Shown: one piece after another, positions 34,863 through 44,110 of the stretch
Layout: every line of letters begins with the position of its first letter
How positions within the stretch are numbered: the stretch's first letter is position 1
NCBI GenBank assembly: GCA_963666465.1
Contig: OY762824.1
Span: forward strand, 2,046,001 to 2,110,000
DNA: 64,000 nt
Origin: VXYL01 sp963666465
GTDB lineage: Bacteria > Pseudomonadota > Gammaproteobacteria > Pseudomonadales > Azotimanducaceae
Direction: 5' to 3'
Translations under genes and position numbers: made by a program
Notes under the pieces: generated by a model
The model's database searches: none
What the model saw: the letters and a program-made list of their open reading frames with translations, nothing else
Told to the model about the DNA's origin: nothing

Positions 34863-35846
34863 ATGTCCAAGAAACGACTCACCGTGGCGGTGATCGGCGC
34901 CGGCGGCAACATGCGCGGCGCCCATGTGCCCCGCATCGAACGCGACGGCTTCGCGCGCATAGTCGGCGCAGCCGATCCCGTGGCGGAGCAGATCGATCGC
35001 TTCACCGAACGCGCCGGCTACGAGGTGCCTGCCTTCTCGGACTGGCGCGAGATGCTCGCCGGAACGGAATCCGACGCCGTCTTCATCAGCACGCCGCACA
35101 GCGACCACAACGCGCAGATCAACGCCTGCCTCGATGCCGGCCGCCATGTGCTGGTGGAGAAGCCGATGGTGTTGACGCCGGCCCACGCCCGCGCCACGCT
35201 GAAACATGCGGAGCAGGCGGAGCGGCTGCTGGTTGTCGCCCATCAGCGCCACTGGATGCCGGAATACGTCTATGCCCAGCAACTCATCCGCAAGGGCACC
35301 CTCGGCGAGATTCGCGGCGTGGTCGGCTACGTCACCCAGAACTGGGGCGCGCTGGGCGGCTGGCGGCTCGATCCTGCAAAGTCCGGCGGCGGCATGTACA
35401 TGGACACCGGCAGCCATCTGCTCGCCTCCATGCTCTGGATGACGGGACTCAAGCCAACCAAGGTTTCCGCCACCTTCCACAACGCAAGACGCCCCGTGGA
35501 CATCAACGCCGCCGTGCAGATCGCCTTCAGCGGCGGCGCCGTCGGCACCCTCACCACCATCGGCAACGCCTCCCGCCACGACGAACGCCTGATGATCTCC
35601 GGCAGCGAAGGCTGCCTCATCCTCCACCTGCACCAATGGCGGGTGCGCTCCATGCTGCTGAACGACGAACCGCTGGTTGTGCCGAAGCGAATTCGCCCTG
35701 ACACCCCGGACAACGCCCTCTTTCGCTGGATCCGCACCAAGGGCAAAGGCTATGAGGCGCCGGAATTCGCCTTGCAAGTGGCTCGGCTGACCGAAGCCTC
35801 CTATCGTTCAGCCGAGGAAGGCGCGCCCGTGACAGTGCGTCGGTAA
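34863..35846 (+). CDS. Gfo/Idh/MocA-family oxidoreductase
   Basis: The 327-residue NAD(P)-dependent dehydrogenase has the usual two domains. The Rossmann fold starts VAVIGAGGNMRGAHVPRIER. The family's catalytic-type lysine motif is DAGRHVLVEKPMVLTPAHAR (EKP). The second domain has HQRHWMPEYVYAQQLIRKGT and GGGMYMDTGSHLLASMLWMT, with the D-x3-H pair that acts on sugar or inositol-like substrates. Length is normal. The start follows GGGGAGGGG. It stands alone between repeat-rich regions. Substrate unknown; family members oxidise sugars, inositols or their derivatives. Confidence 0.9.
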   Translation: MSKKRLTVAVIGAGGNMRGAHVPRIERDGFARIVGAADPVAEQIDRFTERAGYEVPAFSDWREMLAGTESDAVFISTPHSDHNAQINACLDAGRHVLVEKPMVLTPAHARATLKHAEQAERLLVVAHQRHWMPEYVYAQQLIRKGTLGEIRGVVGYVTQNWGALGGWRLDPAKSGGGMYMDTGSHLLASMLWMTGLKPTKVSATFHNARRPVDINAAVQIAFSGGAVGTLTTIGNASRHDERLMISGSEGCLILHLHQWRVRSMLLNDEPLVVPKRIRPDTPDNALFRWIRTKGKGYEAPEFALQVARLTEASYRSAEEGAPVTVRR

Positions 35847-36224
35847 AGTTAGTCCCCCTCCGAGAAGCGTGCGCGCCGCAAGCGGCGCGGCGCCTTCGCC
35901 TCCCCTGCCAGGGGGAGTGACGGGAAAGTGCGCCTAGGAGGCTGCGCCGTTTCTGCGAGGACCACCGCCCGCATTCCCCGCGCCAGAGTGTCCCGGCCGG
36001 CGCAGCAACCCCTTGACGGCCGCGGCGCGATCCACGCCGGCAGCGGGGACGGTGGCCGACACTATTGCCTTGAGGACATCCACCATGAACCCGACCGTGC
36101 TGCAGGTCCGCTTCCCGGCCACCGTCCCTGCTCCGCAGCGAGCGGACTCCGGGTCCGGGCTGCTCTGGAGGGTACCGATGCTGCGCGGTTTAGTGGCTCT
36201 CCGGGCTGACGCCGCCGGGAGACG
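35847..36224. other. Intergenic region with a CTAGGAG hairpin half
   Basis: No gene was recognised. A half-copy of the CTAGGAGGCTGCGCCGT repeat lies at 35935-35953. Short GC-rich dyads (AAGCGGCGCGGCG) precede it. The region marks the left boundary of the 36-41 kb islet. Confidence 0.45.
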
Positions 36225-36860
36225 TCAGTCGCCGCCCTGCCCGCAAACCGCATCCAGGACGCGGCTTCGGACGCTCGCCGCGTCGAAAACACGCACGAGC
36301 GTGCGCTGCTTTTCGCCTCTCAGGAATTGGGTCCCGATGAGGTCGCTCGACATACGTCGAGCCGGCCATGGCCCAGTTCGCTCTCGAGATCTGGATCCGC
36401 TCCCAGCCCGTGATGGCCTCGTGCGGTCAAGGGCATACGCGTGCCTCAGACCGTGATCGCGGTCCAGACCCGCCGCCTTCGTCCGCGCTTCGTAGACTCG
36501 GCGCTGCTCGACGTAGTTGCGGTGGCTCGCGACCATCGCGCCGGTGCCCCGAGCCGCCGCGCCCTCATCGAGGAGCGCACGCGAGGCGGGCGTCATCGTA
36601 GCCAAGGTTGGTCTCCACAACCTCGCAGCCAACCCCTCGTCCCTCACAAAAGTCAAACTGGTTCCGCGACTCTTGCCGGCCCACCAACCAAACTACCTCT
36701 GCGTCCAGTCCGTGACCCGTACCAAGTCGCCACACTCCGATCGGTTGAAACCTCCTCGCCCATGCGCTCAGCAGTCTGTCGCTCAGGGGCAACGTGACCT
36801 CTGAGTCGTGACGAGCATGGGAGCCCCACCTGCTACGACCCACTGATCTTGCCGCTTGGG
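36225..36860 (-). pseudogene. Degenerate site-specific integrase
   Basis: On the minus strand an integrase-type catalytic segment survives: VASHRNYVEQRRVYEARTKA then AGLDRDHGLRHAYALDR, where HGLRHAYA is the HxLRH box of tyrosine recombinases of the 'integrase domain' type. After that box the frame is lost and the C-terminal Tyr region cannot be followed. The upstream 200 bp (36.66-36.86 kb) are open but not clearly homologous. With the second broken integrase at 40.35-41.4 kb, it brackets the two-gene cassette between them. Confidence 0.6.
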
Positions 36861-36908
36861 TCGTGTAGCCTTCCGAAAACTCCGTGACTGTCCACGAGGC
36901 CCGCGCAT

Positions 36909-37265
36909 ATGATCTGCCCTACCCAACCGACTTCTGGCGACGCGTCCGACACGACCCGGCGACTCATACGCTCAGCCGCCGAGGACGGCAGCCTCCTTCA
37001 GCACCTTTCGACCATCCGATTCGACGCAATTGAGACGGTCTCCAAGGCGCTCGCCGATATGCACAACGCCGGCGACCTCGACCTTCTCGACTCCCTGCAA
37101 CACGGAGAATTGGACGCTGACGGGACGCACGTGTTCCACAGGGTATTAGACCTCGTCCAGCGCACGCTCCCCCTCGTCGACTGCGACGTCTCAGATGCCT
37201 TGGCGACCGTCAACTCGGTCAACAGACGACTCACCGTCGCCGGGGTTGCCGCCACAGCCCACTAG
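36909..37265 (+). pseudogene. N-terminal part of a helical-repeat protein, cut by an in-frame TAG
   Basis: An ATG opens 118 codons of Asp/Thr/Ser-rich helical sequence (SLLQHLSTIRFDAIETVSKA, VFHRVLDLVQRTLPLVDCDV) ending ...VAATAH then TAG. The next codons in the same frame (GCA TTG CAT...) continue the 466-residue helical protein with no gap. The simplest reading is one gene of 586 codons carrying a nonsense mutation. Alternatives are a genuine short upstream protein or stop-codon readthrough. Codon use and lower G+C match the two genes downstream, not the neighbouring chromosome. Confidence 0.6.
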
Positions 37266-37268
37266 GCA

Positions 37269-38669
37269 TTGCATGGATGGCTGCAAAAGGAGGTGTCCCG
37301 CCCCAAACAAGCCCTCTCACTCGTCATGCGCGACAGCACCCCAGATGACGGCGTGCTGCGTGCCGTGCTCACAGCCGGTGGCGAAACAGATCCCGACGAG
37401 TTCACCAGCCGAGCCGTCACACTCTCTCTCGACCCGTCACCAACGACGAGACGGGCCGCCCTGTTTGCCCTCGGACGAATAGTGCCACTAGACGACGACT
37501 CTCTCCTGGCCCGTACCCTCGAGCGTCTCCAACAGGCCGTCACCACCCCAGCTCCCGAAGGCGAAACCCCAGCCGCCGTCGAGACGACCCTTGCCCTTTT
37601 GGAAAGGGCTCCGGATCGCCTCGCCTCCGATGTCGAGCCGATCATCGTCTCCGCCTCCGACAATCTATCCCCTTCGATTCGCAGCGCGCTAGCGCTCGGC
37701 CTCTTGCGCCATCGCGCGATTCTCTCGACCAACATGATTGATGCGATCTTCTCTGCCCTCGGGCACGCAGACCTCACCGAACTCGAGACCGTCTCTAACA
37801 TCGACCTAGTCCTATATGACTGGGACGTCGATGCCGACCGGGACCGCGTATGCACCCTGATCCAGAGCTTGCTCACGCACCGTGACAACCCACTCTCCCT
37901 GTCCAACCTCGACAACTTCCGTCACAGGCTGGCCGAAGCCGAGGGTCAACTCCTCGGCTGGTACGTCTTCTCATTGCTTTCGAGCGGCGACGACCGACTC
38001 TGCGAGGCCGCCGCCGCGTTGTTGCCCTACAAGGAAGCGCGTCCCGGCATCGACATTGATCTTAGCGCCACTACGCCTGACCCCAGTTGGATTCCATACC
38101 TCGCCCGCAAAGTCCTGGCTTACTGCCTGCTAAAGAAAGAGTGCGCGGCCGGTTTGCTGCTCTCCTGTCTGCGCGCCGTCACCAAGGAATGTCGAGATCA
38201 GCTTGAAAGCGACATTCTTCATTCCTTCCTATTCAATTACGTCGACGCCATCCAGTTCTTCAAGACGACAGTGGACGCTGGTGACCCTGCCAAGCGCTCT
38301 GTCAACCGCCTCGCTCGGCGCCTAGAGTCCTACGAGCGCGATCTCGACCGCATCGGAATCTGTCCCTCCTTCACGCCGTCGGAGCGCGAGCGCCGCCTGC
38401 AGGCATACCGACAACACGACTTCATGCTGGATGTCCACAAGAAGGCCGAGCAGAAGTCTATCTTTTCGCTCGTAGTCCACAAGTCTATCCTCCTCTACGG
38501 CAGCGCATCCGTCGCCAACATACAAGGTGCCGATGGCAATACCCATCGCCAAGAGATGCGCTTCGCAGAGCACCGACACTCCTTCGACTTCCCAAGGCTG
38601 TACGTCATCGACCCAGTCGGCCTCCACTTCCGCATCAATCGTTTCAAGGGGGAGCGCCCACCGTCATGA
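37269..38669 (+). CDS. Large alpha-helical (HEAT-like) protein of a two-gene cassette
   Basis: The main open part has 466 residues, from a TTG right after the TAG described above. Helix pairs resembling HEAT/ARM repeats dominate the first 200 residues (VTLSLDPSPTTRRAALFALG, DNLSPSIRSALALGLLRHRA). The C-terminal about 150 residues are basic (RLARRLESYERDLDRIGICP, SERERRLQAYRQHDFMLDVH) and end in a beta-rich domain (KSILLYGSASVANIQGADGN). There is no catalytic motif. Its stop overlaps the next gene's ATG by 4 nt (ATGA), so the pair is translationally coupled. HEAT-like proteins paired with nucleases often act as sensors or recognition subunits in defence systems; this role is inferred. Family not recognised. 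Confidence 0.65.
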   Translation: MHGWLQKEVSRPKQALSLVMRDSTPDDGVLRAVLTAGGETDPDEFTSRAVTLSLDPSPTTRRAALFALGRIVPLDDDSLLARTLERLQQAVTTPAPEGETPAAVETTLALLERAPDRLASDVEPIIVSASDNLSPSIRSALALGLLRHRAILSTNMIDAIFSALGHADLTELETVSNIDLVLYDWDVDADRDRVCTLIQSLLTHRDNPLSLSNLDNFRHRLAEAEGQLLGWYVFSLLSSGDDRLCEAAAALLPYKEARPGIDIDLSATTPDPSWIPYLARKVLAYCLLKKECAAGLLLSCLRAVTKECRDQLESDILHSFLFNYVDAIQFFKTTVDAGDPAKRSVNRLARRLESYERDLDRIGICPSFTPSERERRLQAYRQHDFMLDVHKKAEQKSIFSLVVHKSILLYGSASVANIQGADGNTHRQEMRFAEHRHSFDFPRLYVIDPVGLHFRINRFKGERPPS

Positions 38670-40342
38670 AGCTGATTTTCAGGGAGTATCTCAGCTCACT
38701 TCGAGAACGTGGCGAACTCGACGTCATCATGCCCGATCTTCTCAGCGAACTCGGAATGAACGTCCTTTCTCGACCAGGGATCGGCACACGGCAGTACGGA
38801 GTGGACGTCGCTGCCGTCGGCGACGACGACGCCGGAACGCGCACGGTGTACCTGCTATCGATCAAACCAGGCAACCTCGGGCGATCAGATTGGAGCAGTG
38901 GGCCCCAAAGCCTCCGGGAGTCACTCGACGAGATTCGGGACGTTTACATTCGGAACCACATTCCTAAGCCCTACAGGAGCTGTCCTGTAGTCGTCGTCCT
39001 CTGCCTCGGCGGTGATGTTTCCGAAGGGGTGCAACAGGCTATCGTCGGCTACACCGACAACCACACGACGGACCGAGTCCGATTCGAGACGTGGAACGGT
39101 GATCAACTTGCCAGCATGCTACTCACCGGTCTCCTTCGCGAAAGAGCGCTACCTGACACTTGGCATTCCGATTTTCGCAAGTGTCTCGCCATGGTCGATG
39201 AACCCCTTGTCAGCTTCGAGCACTTCTGCCGCCTCGTAGGCAGCGTGGCCAAGCAGTGCAAGCCTTCGCGTCCGGCGCGCCTAACAGCCGTTCGACGTAT
39301 CTACGTAGCCTTGTGGACGCTCTATGCCTGGTCGAGGGATGGCGGCAACATCGAGTCCGCTTACCTATGCAGCGAGCGCGCGGCCCTCGTCTGTTGGGTG
39401 CTTGTCAAGGACCATCTCTCCGCAGAGTCCAAGCCTGCCAGGGATCTCAAATCGTCAATGGGGCGCCTGCTAGATCTCCACCAGGCAATAGGTTCTGACT
39501 ACATCGCCAACATCGTCGCTCCCAGAGCATGCGTACTTCATGGGCTAGCGTCTTCGGTACCCAGCCGGGAGTCCCTCGACGTCAATCTAAGACTCTTCGA
39601 CGTCCTCGGTCGCATCGGATTGCACGGCCTCTGGCAGCTGCTCAGTTACCAGCGCCTTGAGGAACATCAAACAGACGAGAAAGACCTGCTACGCCAAGAA
39701 CTGTCCAAGACCGCGGCTCTGATCGTCGACGCCATAACCCACAATCCCATTCTCTGCACACCGGTCAAAGACAGCCAGGCCATTGATATCGACATCGCCT
39801 GCCACTTCTTGCAGCGAGTCCAATGCGATGACTTCATCCAGAAGTGGATTGCCAACATAGCCCGTACCACTACGTTTGCGTTCCGAACCAACGGCCCCTA
39901 CCCGTGCATGTACGACGACTACCGCGACCTCCTAGACCACCCCGAGCATACCAACGAATATCGCCGCGATGCTACTGCCGCCAGCATACTTCTGCCAACA
40001 CTAGCTGCTTGGGCGGCGTTTACACACGATGCGGACACGATGTCGCACCTCTCGGAGTTCGCTGCTGGTGACTATCGCCATTCCACCCTTCAGCTTTTGT
40101 ATCCCGGCTCTGATACCGAAGAACACCTTTATGAAGGTGAGACGTTACATGGACTGAATGTCAACGGCTTCCGGATCCCCAGTTGTTGCGATGACATGGT
40201 CTCATTCATTGGAGCGGAGGCCGACGCAACATCAGCATTCGATTCTCTCTCGCCGCGCTCGCACGGAGTCTGGCCGTTGCTGTTTCTGGCGAGCCGACAT
40301 CATCGCGTACCGGTTCCTCCACAGTTCTGGCCCTTGAGGTGA
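38666..40342 (+). CDS. PD-(D/E)XK-like nuclease-domain protein of the two-gene cassette
   Basis: The protein has 558 residues. The first about 180 look like a restriction-endonuclease fold: helix with E17 (RERGELDVIMPDLLSELGM), a VLSRPGIGTRQYGVDVAAVG strand with D47, then TVYLLSIKPGNLG with K67. This gives an E...D...(S)xK arrangement, with Ser where Asp/Glu is usual. A Rossmann-like strand pair (CPVVVVLCLGGDV) follows. The remaining about 370 residues are helical without a recognised family. It overlaps the helical protein by 4 nt. Its base composition is visibly lower in G+C than the surrounding chromosome. Together with flanking dead integrases this suggests a horizontally acquired defence-type module. 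Nuclease activity is an inference. Confidence 0.7.
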   Translation: MKLIFREYLSSLRERGELDVIMPDLLSELGMNVLSRPGIGTRQYGVDVAAVGDDDAGTRTVYLLSIKPGNLGRSDWSSGPQSLRESLDEIRDVYIRNHIPKPYRSCPVVVVLCLGGDVSEGVQQAIVGYTDNHTTDRVRFETWNGDQLASMLLTGLLRERALPDTWHSDFRKCLAMVDEPLVSFEHFCRLVGSVAKQCKPSRPARLTAVRRIYVALWTLYAWSRDGGNIESAYLCSERAALVCWVLVKDHLSAESKPARDLKSSMGRLLDLHQAIGSDYIANIVAPRACVLHGLASSVPSRESLDVNLRLFDVLGRIGLHGLWQLLSYQRLEEHQTDEKDLLRQELSKTAALIVDAITHNPILCTPVKDSQAIDIDIACHFLQRVQCDDFIQKWIANIARTTTFAFRTNGPYPCMYDDYRDLLDHPEHTNEYRRDATAASILLPTLAAWAAFTHDADTMSHLSEFAAGDYRHSTLQLLYPGSDTEEHLYEGETLHGLNVNGFRIPSCCDDMVSFIGAEADATSAFDSLSPRSHGVWPLLFLASRHHRVPVPPQFWPLR

Positions 40343-40345
40343 AAT

Positions 40346-41415
40346 CATGCACCTGTCCTTACTCACCAATCGGTTCGCCCGCTGCGTCCTCTCTCTGGTA
40401 CCTGCTAACGGGTTCAGGATCACCGCGCCAGCCCCGCTATTCCCTGTTCGCATCCGTACGCGTCCGAAAGACGGCCCGCGCCTCCATCAGCTCCCGGCGT
40501 ATCTCTAGCAGGTCCGTCCTCGCATAGGCCGCCTCCGGCTTGTTCCGAATCGTGTGCGCGAGGGCGGCTTCGACCGATTCCCGCGAGTTCCCTTTCTCCC
40601 GCACCAAACGCGAAAGCTCTTCCGGAGACGGTGCGGAACCGCGTCAATGCCGAGGTCGCGAAGCAGTTTCGAGAGCGTGTTCTCGCTCATGCGCCTCCCG
40701 GTCGTAGAGGGGAAGACGAGGTCGTTTTGCCGCAGTTCGTCGGCCAAGACCTCGGCCGCCCGGCCGATGGGGGCACCCGATGTTCCCGCCCAGCCTTCAT
40801 GCGCGACCCTGGAACCGCCCAGAGCCTGCCATCGGTGTCTACCTCGGCCTAGGTCATCAGCCTCGCCTCGCCCGACCGGGCTGCTGTCAGCACCAGGAAC
40901 TCGAAGGCGAGCTTCGTCGACGTCTGCGCGTTAGACCGGCGCACGGTATCCGGTCCCGCCGCCACTTCCAGATGCGGCAGCGCTCCCTGGTGCCGCTGTT
41001 TCTACCCACCCTTCGGCAACACCGCCGTCAAAGCACCCCCCGTGGGGTTGTCCAGCCGGCAACCGTCCGCGGTCGCAGCCTTCATCATGGCGGAAATCCG
41101 CTGACGGACCCGCTGGGCGGTCTCGCGCTTCGCGTTCCGGATCGGCCGAAGCGCCCGCGGCACGTCGCTGCTCTCAACCTCGTCCATGTGCATGTCCCCG
41201 AGCACGGGGTAGGCGTAGTCCCTTAGCGACACCTACCACTGCGCGGCCGATTTCGGGTTACGCCACTTGGGGCGGTGCAGGTCGATCACCGAAGCAGCCG
41301 CCTTGCGGAACCTCGGCGCCTTCGACTTGGACTCCACGTCCGTCGTACCCTCCGGCATGTACACGGCCGTCGGATCTTCGCCCGCTTTCCGATTGGCCGT
41401 GTCGGCCACCGTCAA
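40346..41415 (-). pseudogene. P4-type tyrosine integrase, multiply broken
   Basis: Minus-strand reading: VIDLHRPKWRNPKSAAQW then TAG, then SLRDYAYPVLGDMHMDEVES with PIRNAKRETAQRVRQRISAM and LPKGG then TAG. It continues HQGALPHLEVAAGPDTVR, KLAFEFLVLTAARSGEARLM, TAG, EVDTDGRLWAVPGSRMKAGR and EHRVP. After a frameshift come LADELRQNDLVFPSTTGRRM and SENTLSKLLRDLGIDAVPHR. The order (IAAH..W.N.KHA.QW, LRPIW..K.ETA.R.R.RI, ALPY.E, LTAARTGE, MKAGREHRVPL, HGFR) is that of P4-like integrases, the usual agents of genomic-island insertion. At least three stops and two frameshifts make it non-functional. Confidence 0.8.
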
Positions 41416-41419
41416 ACGA

Positions 41420-41839
41420 TCCCGTGCTTACCATCCCGCTCAACGACTCGCTGGTACCGGTGACACCGGGGGGGCACCGGTTCTCCCGAGGATCGGGCCG
41501 CGTAACTGTGCGGTAAGTTCTAATGGACGATCCGAGCTGCCCCATGGCAGTTCCGAACCTGCCGCGCCATCGACGGCATCGCGCGCCAGAACGCGCACGA
41601 GAAGCTCCTGCTTTGCGCAATGCAGTACGACGGGGTGAAGCACGCGACGCTTGTGCAACGCCAGCGCGCAGGACACGCTCGCGCCAGCGGATGGTGCACG
41701 CCTTCGCCTCGTTCCTTCAGATCCCGGTCCTGCACAGACGAGCGCCCCTCGATGGGACTCGCAAGCAGTACTTGGTCCTTTGACCCAGCGATCTGGCTAT
41801 CGAACGGGCGGCGTCAGCAGGAGGCGAGGGGCGAGCCCA
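41420..41839. other. Degenerate region at the islet's right edge
   Basis: There are coding-like fragments that change frame (HEKLLLCAMQYDGVKHATLV, then MVHAFASFLQIPVLHRRAPL), so a decayed gene of unknown family is likely around 41.56-41.80 kb. An attachment site could lie near the integrase start (41.42-41.52 kb), but no tRNA end or direct repeat was recognised. Confidence 0.35.
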
Positions 41840-42235
41840 TCATCGGCTCGTTACGCATCCTCGCGGGCAAGCGTCGCTGAACCAGCGGAGTTTGTATCCA
41901 AGTGCCTCCATGCAACGCCGGATATACCGGCGGGGGGCTTCGTCCCATTCCTTCCGCATACGCTGATCGCGATACACCTCCGCCCACGTCCTGTCGGTGC
42001 CCAGCGGTCGCGCCTGCTGACGCGCTATCTCGGCGGCCAACGGCGACCGCATCCAGCCAACCTCGCAGATTCCGTAATCGGACATGCGGTCCTGCGGCCC
42101 ATTGGTCGAGTGAGCGTAGTCCCAGTAGCCGTCCGACCCTGGCGGCGACGACACGCAGCCTACCAAACACAAGAGGGCTGCCAGGATCGCGCACTTCGCA
42201 CGAGCATGGCATTTGTCTCCGGCTTCACTTGCCAT
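41840..42235 (-). CDS. Small lipoprotein, unknown function
   Basis: The protein has 131 residues. A signal peptide with a lipobox (LAALLCLVGC) predicts lipidation at Cys and anchoring in the outer or inner membrane. The mature part has paired Cys (YGICEVGW, RRCMEALGY) and a basic amphipathic helix, ending ALGYKLRWFSDAC. Small lipoproteins of this type (CM..LGY motif) are common but uncharacterised. The start at 42235 follows GAGGGAGCGG and overlaps the end of msrB by 11 nt, implying co-expression with msrB. Confidence 0.75.
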   Translation of the reverse strand: MASEAGDKCHARAKCAILAALLCLVGCVSSPPGSDGYWDYAHSTNGPQDRMSDYGICEVGWMRSPLAAEIARQQARPLGTDRTWAEVYRDQRMRKEWDEAPRRYIRRCMEALGYKLRWFSDACPRGCVTSR

Positions 42236-42683
42236 GGTCCGCTCCCTCACCCTCGTCGGGTTCGAGCTTCAACGAGGCGGAGTTCATGCAGAACCTTGCG
42301 CCGGTAGGCTGTGGGCCATCCGGGAAGACGTGGCCCAAGTGCGCGTCGCAGCGGGCGCAGAGGACTTCGATGCGGACCACGAAGTGGGAGCGGTCTTCGC
42401 GCACCGCAACGGCGTCGTTGGTCACCGGCTGGTAGAAGCTGGGCCAGCCGCAGCCGGCGTCGAACTTGGTGTCGGACTCGAACAGGGGTGCGCCGCAGCA
42501 GCGGCAGTTGTAGGCGCCTTCCGTGGTTGTGTCCCAGTACTCGCCGGTGAAGGGGCGCTCGGTGGCCGCGTGGCGGGTGACCTCGTACTCGAGCGGCGAG
42601 AGCTGATCGCGCCATTCCTGATCGGATTTCTCCACTTTGCTCGCCGCTGGCGGTGCCGCTTCGCCGTTTTCCCTTCTGCCCAT
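42225..42683 (-). CDS. msrB: Peptide-methionine (R)-S-oxide reductase MsrB
   Basis: MsrB reduces methionine-R-sulfoxide in proteins, repairing oxidative damage with thioredoxin. The 152-residue protein has both zinc CxxC pairs (C60..C63 in NCRCCGAPL, C109..C112 in CARCDAHLGHVF) and catalytic C132 in RFCMNSASL. GWPSF and GHVFPDGP are conserved. The ATG at 42683 was chosen because the upstream open frame (to 42836) crosses into the promoter region of the divergent aminotransferase gene. No signal peptide; cytoplasmic. Confidence 0.94.
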   Translation of the reverse strand: MGRRENGEAAPPAASKVEKSDQEWRDQLSPLEYEVTRHAATERPFTGEYWDTTTEGAYNCRCCGAPLFESDTKFDAGCGWPSFYQPVTNDAVAVREDRSHFVVRIEVLCARCDAHLGHVFPDGPQPTGARFCMNSASLKLEPDEGEGADHGK

Positions 42684-42799
42684 CGCTGTGCTCCTTCGCT
42701 CGCGTCGGTCGCACCCGCTCAAGACACGGGGGACCGTGGCCACGATGCTACCATTGCGCGTCCGACCAACCCCACCGCCCTGCCACGCCGGAAGACGCC

Positions 42800-44059
42800 A
42801 TGACGACCGCCGACGAAGCGCCCCTGCACCTGACACCCATCGGCCAGGTGCCGATCCACAAGTCCACCAAGCTTGCGGATGTCTGCTACGACATTCGCGG
42901 CCCGGTGCAGGCCGAGGCGCATCGACTCGAAGAGGAGGGCCATCGCGTCCTCAAGCTGAACATCGGCAATCCGGCGCCGTTCGGCTTCGAGGCGCCGGAG
43001 GAAATCCTGCGCGACGTGATCCACAACTTGCCGGGTTCGCAAGGCTACTGCGACTCCAAGGGACTCTATTCGGCACGCAAGGCGGTGATGCAGGAGTGCC
43101 AGCGCATCGGCATCGAAGGCGTCGACATCGATGACATCTGCATCGGCAACGGGGTCTCGGAACTCATTGCCATCGCCCTGCAGGCACTGCTCAACGACGG
43201 CGACGAAGTGTTGCTTCCGGCACCGGACTACCCGCTCTGGTCAGCCGTCGTGCGGCTTTGCGGGGGCGTTCCCGTACACTACCGCTGCGACGAAAGCGAC
43301 GGCTGGGCGCCCGACCTCGACGACATCCGCGCCCGAACCAACCGGCGCACCAGAGGCATCGTCGTCATCAATCCGAACAACCCCACCGGCGCGGTCTATC
43401 CGAAGGAGACGCTCGAAGGCATCACCGAGTGGTGCCGGCGTCGGGGCCTCGTGCAGTTTGCCGACGAGATCTACGACAAGGTGATCTACGACGGCGTGAA
43501 GCACCACCCGCTGGCGTCGCTGTCCACGGATGTGCTCACGCTGACCTTCAACGGCCTGTCGAAGGCATACCGCGCCGCCGGCTTCCGCAGTGGCTGGATG
43601 GTGGTGAGCGGCGCGACGGAACGCGCCTCCGACTACATCGAGGGCATCAACATCCTCGCCTCCATGCGCCTGTGCGCCAATGTGCCGGCCCAACACGCCA
43701 TCCAGACCGCACTCGGCGGCTATCAGAGCATCGAGGCCCTGATCGAGCCCGGCGGCCGTCTCCACGAGCAGCGCGAGGTGGCTTGGCGGCTGCTGAACGC
43801 GATCGAAGGCGTGAGCTGCGTCAAGCCGGACGGCGCCCTCTACCTCTTCCCGAAGCTCGACACGGCCCGCTTCAACATCCAGGACGACGAACGTTTCGTC
43901 CTCGATCTCTTGCGCCGGGAGAAAATACTGCTGGTGCAAGGCACCGCCTTCAACATCCCAACGCCGGATCACTTCCGCGTCGTCTTCCTCCCCCGCGCGG
44001 ACGAACTAGAAGACGCCTGCGAACGCATCGGGGGCTTCTTGGACGGGTACAGGCAGTAG
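42800..44059 (+). CDS. AlaA-type pyridoxal-phosphate aminotransferase
   Basis: The 419-residue class-I/II aminotransferase is close to AlaA (YfbQ), the glutamate-pyruvate transaminase that makes alanine. It shows STKLADVCYDIRGPVQAEAH, LKLNIGNPAPFGFEAPEEIL, GNGVSELIAIALQALLNDGD, PAPDYPLWSAV, VVINPNNPTGAVYPKETLEG, FADEIYDKVIYDG (Asp to the pyridine N) and LTFNGLSKAYRAAGFRSGWM, where SLSKxxR-type Lys forms the Schiff base and the later Arg binds carboxylate. Length fits. The ATG at 42800 is behind GGAAGACGCC. Divergent from msrB. Named by similarity only. Confidence 0.9.
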   Translation: MTTADEAPLHLTPIGQVPIHKSTKLADVCYDIRGPVQAEAHRLEEEGHRVLKLNIGNPAPFGFEAPEEILRDVIHNLPGSQGYCDSKGLYSARKAVMQECQRIGIEGVDIDDICIGNGVSELIAIALQALLNDGDEVLLPAPDYPLWSAVVRLCGGVPVHYRCDESDGWAPDLDDIRARTNRRTRGIVVINPNNPTGAVYPKETLEGITEWCRRRGLVQFADEIYDKVIYDGVKHHPLASLSTDVLTLTFNGLSKAYRAAGFRSGWMVVSGATERASDYIEGINILASMRLCANVPAQHAIQTALGGYQSIEALIEPGGRLHEQREVAWRLLNAIEGVSCVKPDGALYLFPKLDTARFNIQDDERFVLDLLRREKILLVQGTAFNIPTPDHFRVVFLPRADELEDACERIGGFLDGYRQ

Positions 44060-44110
44060 GGTTTCGGCACGGCCTGGGTGCCACCGAGAAAAGCGAGGAC
44101 TCGCGGCGCG

